64,000 nucleotides of DNA from Posidonia oceanica. Taxonomy: Eukaryota > Streptophyta > Magnoliopsida > Alismatales > Posidoniaceae. This document shows, in pieces, positions 28,328 to 40,387 of this stretch. Each line of letters opens with the position of its first letter. Position 1 is the stretch's first letter. The notes under the pieces were generated by a model. That model saw only the letters and a list, made by a program, of their open reading frames with translations, made no database searches and was not told where the DNA came from. The stretch covers positions 83,832,001 to 83,896,000 of the forward strand of contig JAZBRS010000020.1 in assembly GCA_037176725.1 (NCBI GenBank), given 5' to 3'. Made by a program: the position numbers and the translations under genes.

Positions 28328-29882
28328 TTCGCTTGGAGCTATGATGATATGGTTGGCCTCGACGTCGAGATAATGGTACATACTCTGCCACTGAAGCCAG
28401 ATGCAAAGCCAGTTAAGCAGAAGCTCAGAAGATGGCGACCACAATGGCTGTTAAAGATCAAAGAGGAGATCATGAAGCAGCACAATGTCAGCTTCCTCAA
28501 GGTCGTCTTGTATCTAGAATGGCTTGCAAATGTCATGCCTGTACCCAAAAAGGATGGCCAGGTCCGTATGTGCATAGACTATAGGGACCTAAACAAAGCG
28601 AGTCCCAAGGATGACTTCCCTTTGCCTCACATCAATGTCCTTGTCGACAATAATGCAGGACACAAGATGCTATCATTTATGGATGGTTTCTCAAGCTACA
28701 ATCAGATCAGAATGGCAGAAGAAGACATGGAAAAGACATCCATTATCACCCCCTGGGGAGTCTTCTGCTACAAAGTGATGCCATTTGGACTCAAGAATGC
28801 GGGGCGACTTACCAGAGAGCCATGACTGCACTGTTCCATGACCTCATGTACCAAGAAGTTGAGGTATATGTGGATGACATGATCGCCAAATCCCGAGAGT
28901 CCAAGGATCACCTCGCTTGCCTGAGAAAGCTGTTCGACCGCCTGAGGCGATACAAGCTCCGGCTCAATCCCAACAAGAGCGTATTCGGAGTATCTTCTAG
29001 AAAACTCCTTGATTATATCATCAGTCAGAGGGGGATAGAGGTGGATCGTAACAAAGCTAGAGCCATCATCGAGATGCCACCGCACACGACCAAAAAGGAG
29101 GTCTGAGGACTGTTGGGATGGCTACAGTACATCAGCCGCTTCATTGCACAGTTGACCCCTATCTGCGAGCCTATCTTCAAGCTCCTGAGGAAAAATGCAC
29201 ATATCAGTTGGAGTGACGAGTGCCAGGTTGCATTTGACAAGATCAAGCAGCTCCTAATCAAGCCTCCAGTTCTGGTTCATCCCACGCTAGGGCGGCCTCT
29301 GCTACTGTATCTCTCTACAACGCAGCACTCCATGGGTGTAGTCCTGGGCCAGCATGACGAATCAGGTCGAAAAGAGCGAGCCATCTACTACTAGAGTAAA
29401 ACATTTAATGACTGTGAAACCAGGTACAGTAGGATAGAGAAAGTCTACCTATCCCTTTTCTGGGCTACACAAAGACTGAGGCACTATATGATGGCATATC
29501 CTATTCTGCTTCTGTGTTAGCATGATCCGATGAAGTACCTCTTCCAGAAGCCAGCACTAGTTGGCTGATGTGTCAAGTAGTAGGTCTTGTTGTCTCAGTA
29601 TGATATCACCTTCGACACCCAAAAGTCAATGAAGGGGCAAGCTATGGTAGATCACCTAGCCAACTTACCCTTACTGGAATATCAGCCTCTGCAGACGCAG
29701 TTTCCTGACGAAGATATCCTATTCGCCATGGAGGAGTCATAGCCAAAGGACCATGAAGACGAACTACAGTGGCATTTATACTTCGATGGCGCTGTCAATA
29801 GAAGGGGTAGAGGCATCAGTGCAGTTCTAGCAATGCCGCAGGGACAGCTGATTCCCTTCATAAGGAAGATGACCTTCCCATG
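28323..29882 (+). pseudogene. pol: Decayed pol of host element H: RT, RNase H, start of second RNase H
   Basis: Translated similarity to the E1 polyprotein runs from just before the reverse transcriptase (FAWSYDDMVGLD), through YRDLNKASPKDDFPLPHI and VYVDDM, the degenerate RNase H, to the archaeal-type RNase H start (YFDGAVN...KMTFPC), where E2 interrupts it. One base is lost near 28800, shifting frame. Stops follow at 29104 (TGA), 29392 (TAG) and several later places, many explained by CGA, CAG or TGG turning into stops. The RT motif YVDDM is still present. No integrase is visible; the rest presumably lies beyond E2, outside the window. This copy is more diverged than E1 or E3 and is nonfunctional. 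Confidence 0.92.
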
Positions 29883-32189
29883 TGTAGTAACCCTGAAAAT
29901 CGGATCGTCCATGCACGATGCCAAAGCTCGCGTGCACCGACCGAAATTAGGTTGCTATTAGCGGTAGGACTCGAGGAGGGATACTCTACTCGGAAACGCT
30001 GGAAAAAGGGGAAAAAAGAAAGATAATACTAAATCAGAGTCGCCACCGTGTCTATTAAATCGGGAGACATGGAAAACCAGGGAAATGCATGGAAAACATG
30101 CAAAAGAATGCAATGATATGCAATGCTATGACTAGTGCCTAGGATGAGGGCATTATGGTCATTACGGGCCATGAGAAAGGGCAAGGACTCCTGTTACGCA
30201 CGGGGAAGGTGTTAGGCACCCCCGATACGTCTGAAGAATCAGTCTTTCTTAGGCTTAACGCTCGCATATGCAGGATTTTAGCAAATGCTTGCCTTTGCTA
30301 TACGCCCAGGGGGCGAGAGATTCTATGAATGCCTAATGAATGCTTAAACTTGCTTAGTATGCTATGATACATGAGTGAAAGTAAACGGGTGGTCTACGTG
30401 CTTAGTAGTGCTGCTAGTGTTTTGAACCGGGTGGGCCCTAATTCGTAAGAACGTTTAGGCAGTAAGCATCATCGCCCTAAATGCTATGCAGGCGATAAAA
30501 CAAAACAACGACGAAAACCATGCAATGCGAGGAGCGACATGCGATGGAAATCGAGTAAAACAAATCCGAGGCGAAAGGCCACGGGAAAGCGGGCTATGCA
30601 AGGTGTAAAATCGGAAATAAGGGTCCGACAGCACGCATGGATGTCAAGGCGCATACTGGAGCGACTAGGTGCGGAAAACGATGATTGAATCGAGAAATCA
30701 TGATTAAAACAGAATGCAGCAGGTTTAAAACATTGGACGCTGATATCACTAGTGTCCAACGTTGGACGCTGGGAACTTCGGCGTCCAACACCTGGAGGTC
30801 TGATTTTTGAAAAATGATGCATGCATGCTATGATAAACAATAATCTAAATGCAATGCAGTAACTGGGGATGCACAAGACATGCTATGCAATCAAAATAAG
30901 AAGCTGGAATGCAAAGGAACAAAGCGATCAAGCATCAGCAGAATAAACACCTAACAGAAACGTTGGACGCTTAGTGCCATGCGTCCAACGAGCAAGACAG
31001 ATTCAGACAGTAAAACACACTTGAATTAAAATGCATTTAAGAAGCTATGCACAAGATCCAAGGCATGGTAGTGGTGTGTGTGTGTTAATGTAGGCTTAGA
31101 GTAACATGATCATAAAATGATTGATTGCATTATAAGAGAAAATAAGCTAAAAGAGGACAGGGACGTTGGACGTTGGGAATGGCAGCGTCCTACATTGGAC
31201 GCGCCGAGTTCCAGCATCCAACACCCTGAACCAAGACTAAGTAGAAGTGCAGCTAAGTTGACATGCATTTAAGGAGAAATTAAACATGGTATTATAGCAC
31301 AAGTGGATGCATGCGTGTGAGAGGTGTGTGCACAGATTCAGACTTTAACAAGCATTTAAATCTACTTGCAAAAGAAGGAAAAAAGCAGCAAAAAGAACAA
31401 CAGGACGTTGGACGCTGGGTATGGTAGTGTCCTATGTTGGACGCACCAGCTCCGGCGTCCTACACGTCGAGTTGCCTCAGATCATGCACAGATGCTCAAA
31501 TGGATTGAAAACTTGAAATTAGCTAGCCAACAAGTAGGAGCACACAATAAGGATCATAAACATGTATTTAACGCAAGAAATCGCTGAGCAGTTTGTTCTA
31601 CCTACCTCCTCCCTCTGGCTGTCGGAGTTCATGGCTTTTCCAACCACCAGAGTGGCCAAAATGCCACGAAGCCCAACTGTGGAGCTTCACGAGGTTGAGG
31701 GAGGAGTGAGGAGCCAAGGAGGAGGGGGTACCTAGCTGGGATTGGCGCCGGAGATGCTGCGGCGGAGGTGCACGGCCGTTCAGAGTCGACGGTGGGGGTG
31801 GGTTCATGAGTTGATTTGTTTGGGGAAGGTCTGCCAAATGGCAGAGATGGTAGGAGCTCGGTCTGAGGGGAGCGACAGAATGTGGTGTGCACAGTGAGCG
31901 GGTGTGGGCTTGGCAGGCATGCCTAGAAGATGGCGTGCACGGCGCGAGGTGTGTGTGGCATGGCAGGTTGCAGTTGCAGGGCGTTGGACGCATAGCTGGA
32001 TGCGTCCAACGTTGGACGTTGCCTATTGCAGCGTCCAACACTCTAGAGAGGTGTTTGGTTTGTTTTTGTGGGATTTTGGTGGATTTAGGTGTAGGTTAGG
32101 GTTTGGTTGGGGTTTTGGGTCCGCCAGACCAAAATCTGAGCAAGCCTCCAGAGAAATCCGCTGCCTGGTGTCAAAATGGGGTGTCTACA
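29883..32189 (-). repeat. E2 3' LTR, 2.3 kb
   Basis: It starts TGTAGTAACC and ends GTGTCTACA. It shares with E1/E3 LTRs the PBS-like word (30035-30046), the conserved GGGGAAGGTGTTAGGCACCC motif (about 30200) and the terminal AAAATGGGGTGTC, but the middle differs: no 30-bp array, and instead repeated GTTGGACGC hairpins. No gene is seen. Confidence 0.85.
30731..32040. repeat. Dispersed GTTGGACGC...GCGTCCAAC hairpins in the E2 LTR
   Basis: Five clusters occur: 30732-30789 (two units back to back), 30961-30990 (CGTTGGACGC/GCGTCCAACG, perfect 10-bp stem, 10-nt loop), about 31164-31222, about 31406-31463, and 31983-32039 (two units). Loops differ while stems are kept or nearly kept. Units are about 28-30 bp. 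Confidence 0.9.
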
Positions 32190-32202
32190 GATACTGCTCC
32201 CT
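32190..32202 (-). promoter_or_regulatory. Polypurine tract of E2
   Basis: AGGGAGCAGTATC on the minus strand precedes the LTR start TGTAGACACC. It is a weaker purine run than in E1 and E3 but in the same place, followed by the same nested inverted repeat (CCCTGAGC/GCTCAGGG and GACACCCC). Confidence 0.7.
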
Positions 32203-33109
32203 GAGCGAGATCAAGGGGACCGAGGCTGCTGCTCAGGGTTGACAAGACACCCCACCTGACAATAATGAGAGCCAGATGTTACTGTAGGCATGAGTCACTT
32301 ATTCGGCAGATGCACGAAAAGTCATGACTCGATGCCAAAATGTAAATGCAGATGTAGATGCGATGCTTACGCTAATGTGATGCTTACACTAACGCTCATT
32401 GCGCTGCACTCCGCTGGGGGGAAAAATGGGTGATGCATGCACGTGGTGTAGGGGGGCACCGTCGGGTAGTACTTAGGGTAAGCCGGACGATTTTAAGTGC
32501 GTTGGGCCAAGTGGCTTCAGCGCGGGGGAAAAAAAGCTCACCAGGCCTAGTAGCCATGCGGTGAAAGTGCGTTGGGCCAAGTGGAATCAGCGCGAACTTG
32601 TCATCAAATGTCCGGTGTGGCGGATGTGCATGCGGTGGCGGGCACGTAATGCTAAGGAAGCGATCCTGGGCTGTGCACTACCGCGGATGTCATTCAAAGC
32701 AGGCAAGCTTCACAGAGCTGCGAGTGCTGAGGACGTCTCCTAGCAATGCGCGTACTAGGGGTTCGATTTCCTAAGTAAGCCATGTCTGGGAAAACGGAAG
32801 GCGGAAGTTGGTGTAATGACAACAGAGGAGTAGCAGCACAATAAGAATGCAATGTATGAGATGTTATGCACTGAAATGCAGTGTATGCACGGTGAAACGC
32901 TGGACACGCGGAACCGAGAAAACGATCCCAGGGCTGCGCACTACTGTAGGTGCCATCCAAAGCCGGCAAGCTACGAAAGTCCTATGGGTGCCGAGGATGT
33001 AACCTTAAGCAATACACGAGCCAAGGGTTCGAATCCTAAGCGTGTGATGTCTATGTAATGATGAAATGCTAATGCCATGTAACAGAATGTTATTACACTA
33101 CGATGAAGG
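32203..33109. other. E2 3' noncoding region with two tRNA-like copies
   Basis: No gene. AAGTGCGTTGGGCCAAGTGG occurs twice (about 32496 and 32566). Two tRNA-like segments (about 32685-32790 and 32950-33055) carry GGTTCGATTTC (32760) and a perfect B-box word GGTTCGAATCC (33026-33036); E1 has one such segment. Confidence 0.55.
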
Positions 33110-33780
33110 GGTGATAAGTTAACGGACTTATCGCCGGATAGTTAGGGAGTATCAGCCCTCTGAGGAGTTGACAGACTCATCACCGGATAGTTATGGGTAT
33201 CAGCCCGACGAGGAGTTAACAGACTCATCGCTGGATAGTTAGGGCTATCAGCCCGAATGGGGGTGAGATGATACCAAGGGGCTACCAGACGCACCTGGCA
33301 TCGAAGGCATTGACAAGCCAGCGAGTCTGTCAGGCAAGAGGGGTGGTGACAAGTGGGACGACTTGTAACCACGAATGCAACGGGAATACCATACCCGAAG
33401 GTGTGGCAGAGGTATGTAGACACTCCCGTAATAGTTGGGGATGTCAGCCCAATGCAGATGGAGATGGGATACCATGGGGCAGCAAAATAAAGATGCCCCT
33501 GGTATCGGTGAACGATACCAGGGGACAACCGAAGCGCCTATGGCATCAAAATGCAAGGTAGAGACAAAACTAACGAGTTTGCCAGCCGAGTAGTTAGGGG
33601 TACCAGCCCGGTGGTGAGTTATTGGACTCATTGCCGGATAGTTAGGGCTATCAGCCCGATAAAGACATTTTGACGGGCCTCAACCGAACAATTAGGGCTG
33701 CCAGCCCAGATAAACATGAAGAACTAGACAGGATAACGGATGTCAACCGAGTAGTTAGGGCTGTCGGCCCGGTGCATGAG
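33110..33780. repeat. Tandem hairpin array m1 of E2
   Basis: The first unit GATAAG-TTAACGGA-CTTATC (33113-33132) is identical to that of E1. Later units vary (GAGT...ACTC, GATAG...CTATC, GTAG...CTGTC) but keep the TTAGGG loop and AGCCCG. A non-repeated 100-bp stretch (about 33300-33400) interrupts the array. Confidence 0.8.
33468..33524. promoter_or_regulatory. Three-segment alternative-hairpin module of E2
   Basis: Segment 1 is 33468-33481, segment 2 is 33494-33506 and segment 3 is 33514-33524. The 11-bp CCCCTGGTATC/GATACCAGGGG stem is unchanged from E1, but the loop is GGTGAAC instead of AGGAT. A stem conserved around a changed loop argues for pairing. Confidence 0.7.
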
Positions 33781-33793
33781 ATGGATGTAAGGG

Positions 33794-33798
33794 CTCAC
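33794..33798. repeat. Left target-site duplication of E3 (CTCAC)
   Basis: CTCAC immediately precedes the E3 terminus TGTAGTAATC and is repeated at 61680-61684 after GTCAACA. Confidence 0.93.
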
Positions 33799-34454
33799 TG
33801 TAGTAATCCCAATCAGAATTAGGTTTACTAGTAGCGGCTATGTCCGAGGAGGAGGGCTCAACTTGAAAACACTTAAAATAGAGGAGAAAAGATAAGGAAA
33901 GAAGAAGATAAGACAATTCAGAGTCGCCACTGTGTCTATTATCAGGAGACAAGGAAAATCGTGGGAAATGCGTGAGTTAACACGCAAAACCAAGCAAAAA
34001 ATGCAATGCAAAAGAAAACAAATGCAAATGAATGCAAATGATATGACTCATGCCTAGGATAAGGGCAATATGGTCACTGCGGGCCAAAAGACTGGGCAAG
34101 GACTCCTGTTACGTGCGGGGAAGGTGTTAGGCACCCTCGACACGCCCGAGAATCGGTCTTTCTAGGCTTACGCTCGCATACGCAGGGAAATGCAGGTTTG
34201 AATGCCTAAATGCCAATGAATGCTTGAATGAATGCTCATAGGTGTGCTCTAAGTGGTGGTATGCAATGCAGGAAAGTAAACGTGCAGTCTAAGTGCTCAG
34301 CAACGCTGTCTGTGTTCCGGACTGGGCGAAACTAGGCTCGGGAGAACTCCAGGCAGTAAGCATCACTGCCCTATATGCAAATGCAAGCGAAAAAGCAAAA
34401 CGGCGGTAAAACCAAGCAATACGGGCGACATGCAGGAGAAAACAGCGTAAAACA

Positions 34455-34925
34455 CGCAAAACAATGCGAGAAATGGAAGCGGCACGTGAAACGGTGCGAG
34501 AAAACAAAGCCAGCACGCAAAACGGTGTAAGAAACAAGAACGGCACGCAAAACGGTGTGAGAAAACAAGAACGGAATGCAAAACGGTGCGATAAACAAGA
34601 ATGGCACGCAAAACAGTGCGAGAAACAAGAATGGCACGTAAAACGGTGCCAAAAGCAAAGCGGGCACGCAAAACGGTGCCAAAAACAGAGCGGGCACGCG
34701 AACGGTGCCAAAAGCAAAGCGGGCAAGCAAAACGGTGCCAACGACAGAGCGGGCACACGAAACGGTGCCAAAAGCAAAGCGGGACGCAAAACGGTGCCAA
34801 AGAAAGAGCGGGCACGCGAAACGATGCCAAAAGCAAAGTGGGCATGCAAAACGGTGCCAAAAACAAAGCAAGCACGCGAAACGGTGCCGAAAGCAAAGCG
34901 GGCACGCGAAATGGTGCCAAAGCAG
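34455..34925. repeat. About 30-bp tandem array, E3 left LTR
   Basis: The monomer is GGGCACGCAAAACGGTGCC plus AAAA(G/A)CA(A/G)AGC, about 30 bp, some 15 copies. Most monomers contain GGCAC...GTGCC, a short palindrome. It is homologous to the E1 array but without the 90-bp higher order. Copies in the two E3 LTRs differ by many substitutions. Confidence 0.88.
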
Positions 34926-35689
34926 GTGAAATAAAACATCGATGAAACCATACAGATGCAAATGCTAAGAAAAAGAGCAAAAGAAGCAAAGAGGAGGTAA
35001 ACAGCGCAAGTGTGAGAACGAGCGCCATTTAAAGACCACGCAAAGTTGGTGTGAAGACCTACAAAGGAGAAGGGAAACAAGTAGAAGGATTACCACTGTT
35101 TTGTGACTATTTCCCACCAAAATGTCCCACGATGTGTCTCGCACGCTGCCAAGAGCTCGCGATGCGATCGGATCGTGGAAAAGGGGGAAGAAAGTCGCAA
35201 TTAGTGGCAAATCCAGGGAAAATGCGACACGAAGCACTAGGAATACGCGAAAAGAGGAAGCAGAGTTGATAGATAGGAAGAGGAAGTCCTATTCTACATG
35301 CTCGAGAAATCAGAAAGCAAAAACAATGCATGGAATGCAAATGGTGTGCAAATGAATGCTGTGCAAGGGTTCAGGAGGACTTACCTTGGAAATCTGAAGC
35401 CTGATCTGAAAATTGCTTGATCCATGCTGAAGAGTGCTCCGCCGGAGTCCTCCAGGTAGCTTGGTTGAGAAGATCCAACGGCCGGATCTGAAGATATCCT
35501 AGCTTCAAGGCAGAGGGGCTAGAACAGGGGAGAAGAATGGATCTAAGTGTACAGGAGGTCCTAGGGGTGTGCACAACAGGTCCTCCCATGTGAATGGGAG
35601 CTAAGAATGCTTAAGTGTGTGCAGGAATGCCAAATGCAAGAATGCATGAGTGCAATGCATGCAGAATGCAAGAAAAGACTTAGGGATGA

Positions 35690-36620
35690 TTTTTCAGAAA
35701 ACTGGGACCTTATACGCAATTTTTGAAAAAGTGGGGGTCTAAATGCAAGGATCTTGAAAAGTTTGGAGCTTTTATGCAAAGTTTTTGAAAACTAGGGGGT
35801 CTGAGTGCAATTTTGCAAAATGCAGGGTTCAAAATGCAATTTTTCAAGATAAACATGCATCAGGACAAGTTTTGAAATCATATGGGAGATTGGCATGCAA
35901 TTTTGAAATCAATAGGGTCTAAAATGCAATTTTGCAAGCAAAACAGTGGTCTTAGTGGTCTGGGAATGCAAACAGGGGTCTGTATGCAAATTTTCAAAAC
36001 ATGCAGGGTCTAAAATGCAATATTATAAGCAAAATGTGCATTTAAATGACTTTTATAAGCATGCAGAGGACCTATGTGCAATTTTTAAAACATGCAGGGT
36101 CAAAAATGCAATTTTATAAGCAAAATATGCACTTAAATGACAGGCAGAGGATTTATATGCAATTTTTAAATCATGCAGGGTCAAAAATGCGATTTTATAA
36201 GCAAAATATGCATTTAAATGCATGCTGTGCATTAATGAGGGACCTATATGCAAAAATCAGAAAATATGAGGGAAATGATGCAATGCAGTAAGGAAAAATG
36301 GAAAATAAATGCCTAAGTTAACAGAACAGAGGACTAAACTGTAAATAAGAAAAACAACAGGGACCAGAAATGCAATTTATCAAGGTAAAATTAGAGCATT
36401 AAATCAGATTATCAACTGGAGGACTAACATGCAATAATAAGGAACTAGAGGACTGGAACTAAAAAAACACTGAAGAGAAATACTGCAGAAGGACTAACAT
36501 GCAATTAATCGATTTTTTAAGTTTTTCATGCAATATCATAAGATTTTAATGCGAAATTAAATGAACTTTAAACAGAGGTAGGACCAGAATGCAATAAGTT
36601 AAAAAAGCAAGGCAGATATG
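35690..36620. repeat. ATGCAATTTT-type interspersed repeats, E3 left LTR
   Basis: Recurrent ATGCAATTTT words, often preceded by GGGTC and AAA; a longer unit with ATAAGCAAAATATGCA(T/C)TTAA recurs between 36010 and 36215. The equivalent in the right LTR is about 57515-58450. Confidence 0.75.
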
Positions 36621-39600
36621 CAATTTATCAACAAAATACCATGGTAAAGAAAAATAAAGGAACAATGAAAGTTGCAGCGGCCATGGCACTGTAGCAACTG
36701 CTGCCAGTGGCCATGACCGGCGGGAGGGGGTTGTTGGTGAGGCGCTGATTGGTCGGCGATGCTCTCCGGAGGCAGACGAAGCTCGGGCGACGTCCTGCGA
36801 GCCGCGACAGTACTTGGAGCAGGCCGGAGAAGACGTCGGAGCGTCGCAGACCTGCTCAGAGGCAGTCTGGGCGATCGACGCGACGTCGACGCGATCTGAA
36901 CGCACCGGCGTACTCCTGGAGGTCGTGCGGACCTCAGGCGACGATCGGCGAGGCGTTCTGCAGCTGGAGAGGCGATCTGAGCTCAGAGCTTGCCGGAGAA
37001 GAAGAAGTTGACGGCGGCGTTGACTCCGGCACAGAGGGAGAGAAAGCCTAATCTAATGGCCGGAAAAGCAAGAGGGAGAAAGAACTAGCCTAGGGACGAA
37101 GAAAGTTACCTGTTTCTGCGGCTGAGTAGTCCCCCCGATGTCGGCTGGTTTTGCAGATACCGGCGGTGGTCGTCCGGCTGGTGCAGCCGTCGTCGGCGGC
37201 TCGCGGGCGCTTGGATCGACTCCACGCAGTCCTCTGGAGCTCGCTGGATGCTTGGAGCGAAGCTTTGAAGGCCAGAGGAAGGTTTCACTTCAGTGGGTGG
37301 ACTGCTGGTCGTCGCAGGTGGGTGAGACTGTTCTCTGCTCTCGGGACCAAATGGAGGGCACCGGCGGACTTCTGGAGGGTTGGTGATGGTGTAGGAGGGT
37401 TTAAGTTGGTCTGTAGAGGGTTGGTTCGGGAGTTTGCTGATGGAGGGATTTTTGGATAGAAAGTGACGCAGTTGTTTGTAGTGGAGGACTGGTGCTGTGG
37501 TGAGGCTTGGAGCTGAAGCTCAGGTGGGTTTTGAAGGTGGTGTTCAGGCGGGTTTCTGGGTGAAGTTTGGAGGGGTTCTGTGGGTTGCAGTATCGGGAAT
37601 TTTTGGAGGATGGAGTGTTGGGTTGCTGAGTTGTATCAGGTGGTGTTGGGGAGTGGTTTCAGGGTGTTTTTGGTCGTGGATTGGGGGGTTGTGAAGTTGG
37701 TTGTCTGGGTGAGATTGGGGGAGGAATTGAGGGTGATTTGCTGGGAGTTGGGTGCTCAGGTTTGGGTGGAAGAAAAGAGGAGGAAGAAGCTCGCATTTTC
37801 AGTGGAAGAAGGAGGAGATTCGGATGCTGGATGCTCTGGATTCTCTCACTCTCTTTGGACGACGAAAAGCGGAAGGAGGAGGAGTGGAGTCGAGGATTTT
37901 AAGCAGCTGCTGGGAGGAGAAGCGCGGGCTAGATTCAAATCCACCGGCACGGGCTGCGGCTGCTGATGGGAGAGGAGTGGCCGGCGAGAGGACTGGCATT
38001 TAATGCCACCGGAAGATCTACTGAGACGCGAGAGAGGAGGAGCAAACTGGAGCTGATGGCGATCGGGAGGGAGAAGAAAAAAAAATTGAATTCAATGAGG
38101 ATGGAGGGAGACTGCTGGCGGGAGGAAGGAGGAACTGTGGAGGAAGAAGAAGAAGAAGAAGAAGGAGGGAAGAAGGCTATGCGGGCCGGGCTGCTGTGCG
38201 AAAAGAAAAAAAGAAAGAAAGAAAAAAAAGAAGGAAGGAGGGGGAAAAGGGCCGGACTGGGCCCAGCAGGAGAAGAAAGAAAAAATAGAAAGAAAGGAGG
38301 AAAGGAAGGAAAGGGAAGAGGAAGAGAAAGAAGAAAGAAATAAAATTGATAAAAATAAAATAAAAATAGAAAAAGTTTTTAGAGTGATTGTGTTTTAAAT
38401 TAAGACTTTGATTAAGCTTTTTAATGATTGTTTTTGGTTGGTTAATTGGGTTTAAAGGGGTTTTAGTTTTGATTAGGGGTTTTAAGGTTTTCTTTGCTTT
38501 TGATTTGTTTTTAATTTTGATTAAATGTTTGTTAAGTCCCTTAAGTTGTTTTTTAATTACGTTTTTCTTGTTAAGTACTTGGGATGTTAATTAGGATTTT
38601 TAAAGTTTGTTTTTAAATCAATTAGAGTGAGTTTTAGATTTTTGATTTTGGTCTTTTTTCCTTAAGTCTTTTTTGATTTGCTGTTGATTTTTGTTTGTTA
38701 AGTTCTTTTAATATTTTCTTTAGTTAAGTTTTCTTGTTAAGTTTTTAATTAAGTGTTTTTAGATTTTTGATTGTTTGTTTTTCTTTTTAGTCAGGTTTTT
38801 GAATTATTCTTTTTAAATTTGTTAAGTTAGGTTTCTCTTTTCCTTAAGTGATTGTCTTAGTGTTTTTTTTCTTTAATTGTTTTCTTTTCTTTTTAGGATT
38901 TGTTTTTGATTATTTTTTAGTAGGGTTTTTACTTTTGCTTGTTTTGGTTACATTTTAGTTTTTTCCTTTATTTTACAGCATTTTCTTTTGGTTTGTTTTG
39001 CATTTTTTTAGCTTGCATTCTTGGTTTTCCATTTTAGCTAAATTTAGTTAGGTTTTTGGTTTTTTAATGGTTTGCTTAAGTTTTTAATTATTTATTTTAG
39101 GATTTTAGTTTGCTTTCCTTTAGTTTTAGAGTTCTTGAATGTTTTTAAGGGTTTTTTAAGGATTTAGTAAGAGAAAGGAAAAGGAAATTAAAAGGAAGAA
39201 GAAAAGGGGGAAATGGATGAATAAAGAGGAAAGAGAGGAGATGAAAGAAAATAATTTTTTGAAAGTCAAGGAAATTACTAAAAATAAGATAAAAATAGGA
39301 ATAAGATTGAGAAGAGATAGGAGCACAAGGTGGGCCTACAGCCAGACAAGAGAAGAGGAGAGAAGGGGGGAAAAGAAGGAGGATAATCGGGAGAGAGAGA
39401 GGAGAGAGAAAAGAATAATCCAGGAGGGAGAAAAGGATAATTTGGGTAAAAGGAGGGTTTAGAGGTTTTGAAAAGGGGTGAATTTTGGGGAGTGTGTAGC
39501 CTAGGGTCTCTAGTGTTGTTCCTAGGGTTTTGGTTTATTTTTGAGAAAGTTTTGAAAGGGTTTTGAGGTGTAGAAAAAGGGTAGTTTTGCCTAGGTTTTC

Positions 39601-39854
39601 TAGGATTTTTGGGAGTGGTTTTGGGTTGAGAATTTCTAGGTGTTTGGGTAGGTTTGCTAAGTTGGGAATGGTGGGTTTTCCTATGGTTTCTGGGTAAGTT
39701 TTGGATTAGGGAAAGGGGTGTAATCTTAGGTCAAGTTTAGGCTTGTTTTGAAGAGAAAGATGAAAAGGAATTGTGTAGTTTTGACCTAGGTTTGGATTCA
39801 GAAGTTGCCAGAAGATTCCAATTGATTCAAGCCTATCAAAATGGGGTGTCATCA

Positions 39855-39867
39855 GATGCCCCTCCCT
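39855..39867 (-). promoter_or_regulatory. Polypurine tract of E3
   Basis: AGGGAGGGGCATC on the minus strand directly before the 3' LTR start (TGATGACACC), downstream of gag-pol and second ORF in the same strand. It is in the expected place and identical to the E1 tract. Confidence 0.88.
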
Positions 39868-40387
39868 AAGTGAGGTCAAGCGAAGCGAGGCCACTGCTCA
39901 GAGTTGACAAGACACCCCATCTGACCGACGGGAGCTAAGGTTTGCTATGGGCGTGAGCTACTTATTCGGCGGATGCACCGAAAATCGTTGTTCGTTTCCG
40001 CAATGCAAGAGTGCAGGTGCAGATGGATGATTTGCAAAGTATGCACTGCATGCCAATGCAAATGCAATGCAAATGTTAGTGCAAAAGTTAGTGCAGCTAA
40101 GGATGCTGATGCAGCAGAAAATGATGATGATGCTAGACTATTATGCAATGCTAGAAAGGTAAAGTGCAAAGGTGATGCAAAATAAGAATGCTAAAAAAGA
40201 AAACGCGATGTGGCGCAAAGACTCGGCAGGCTGGTCAAATTTGCGCTACAAGGCGAGAAAGAAAAGTGCAGCTTGTCCCTGCCCGGGGAGCAAGCTAGCA
40301 ATAAAGGGTGCGAGGGAAGAGAGGCCGACTCTCCGATCGCGGAGGGATGCGGGGCTTTGCTTTCCTGGGACAAAGTCACGTGAAGAG
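39868..40387. other. E3 noncoding DNA between PPT and hairpin arrays
   Basis: No gene. It contains GAGTTGACAAGACACCCCAT (39901-39920), which pairs with the LTR edge as in E1, then ATGCAAATG-rich DNA and a short unique stretch. The tRNA-like segment of E1/E2 is not recognisable here. Confidence 0.6.

Larger units (their letters stand above)
33799..39854 (-). repeat. E3 left LTR (3' LTR by polarity), 6.06 kb
   Basis: Begins TGTAGTAATC and ends GTGTCATCA (the partner LTR ends GTCAACA). The plan matches the E1 LTR: conserved end motifs, about 30-bp tandem array, ATGCAATTTT region, GC-rich block (36700-37230), purine-rich then T-rich low complexity (38090-39460), conserved terminal part. No credible gene. 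Confidence 0.92.

Noticed and set aside
28301..28825. Apparent 174-codon ORF starting MSKWGVNN
   Set aside because: Its first codons are E1 LTR end plus target duplication read through into the H pol frame. It is a junction artefact of the insertion.
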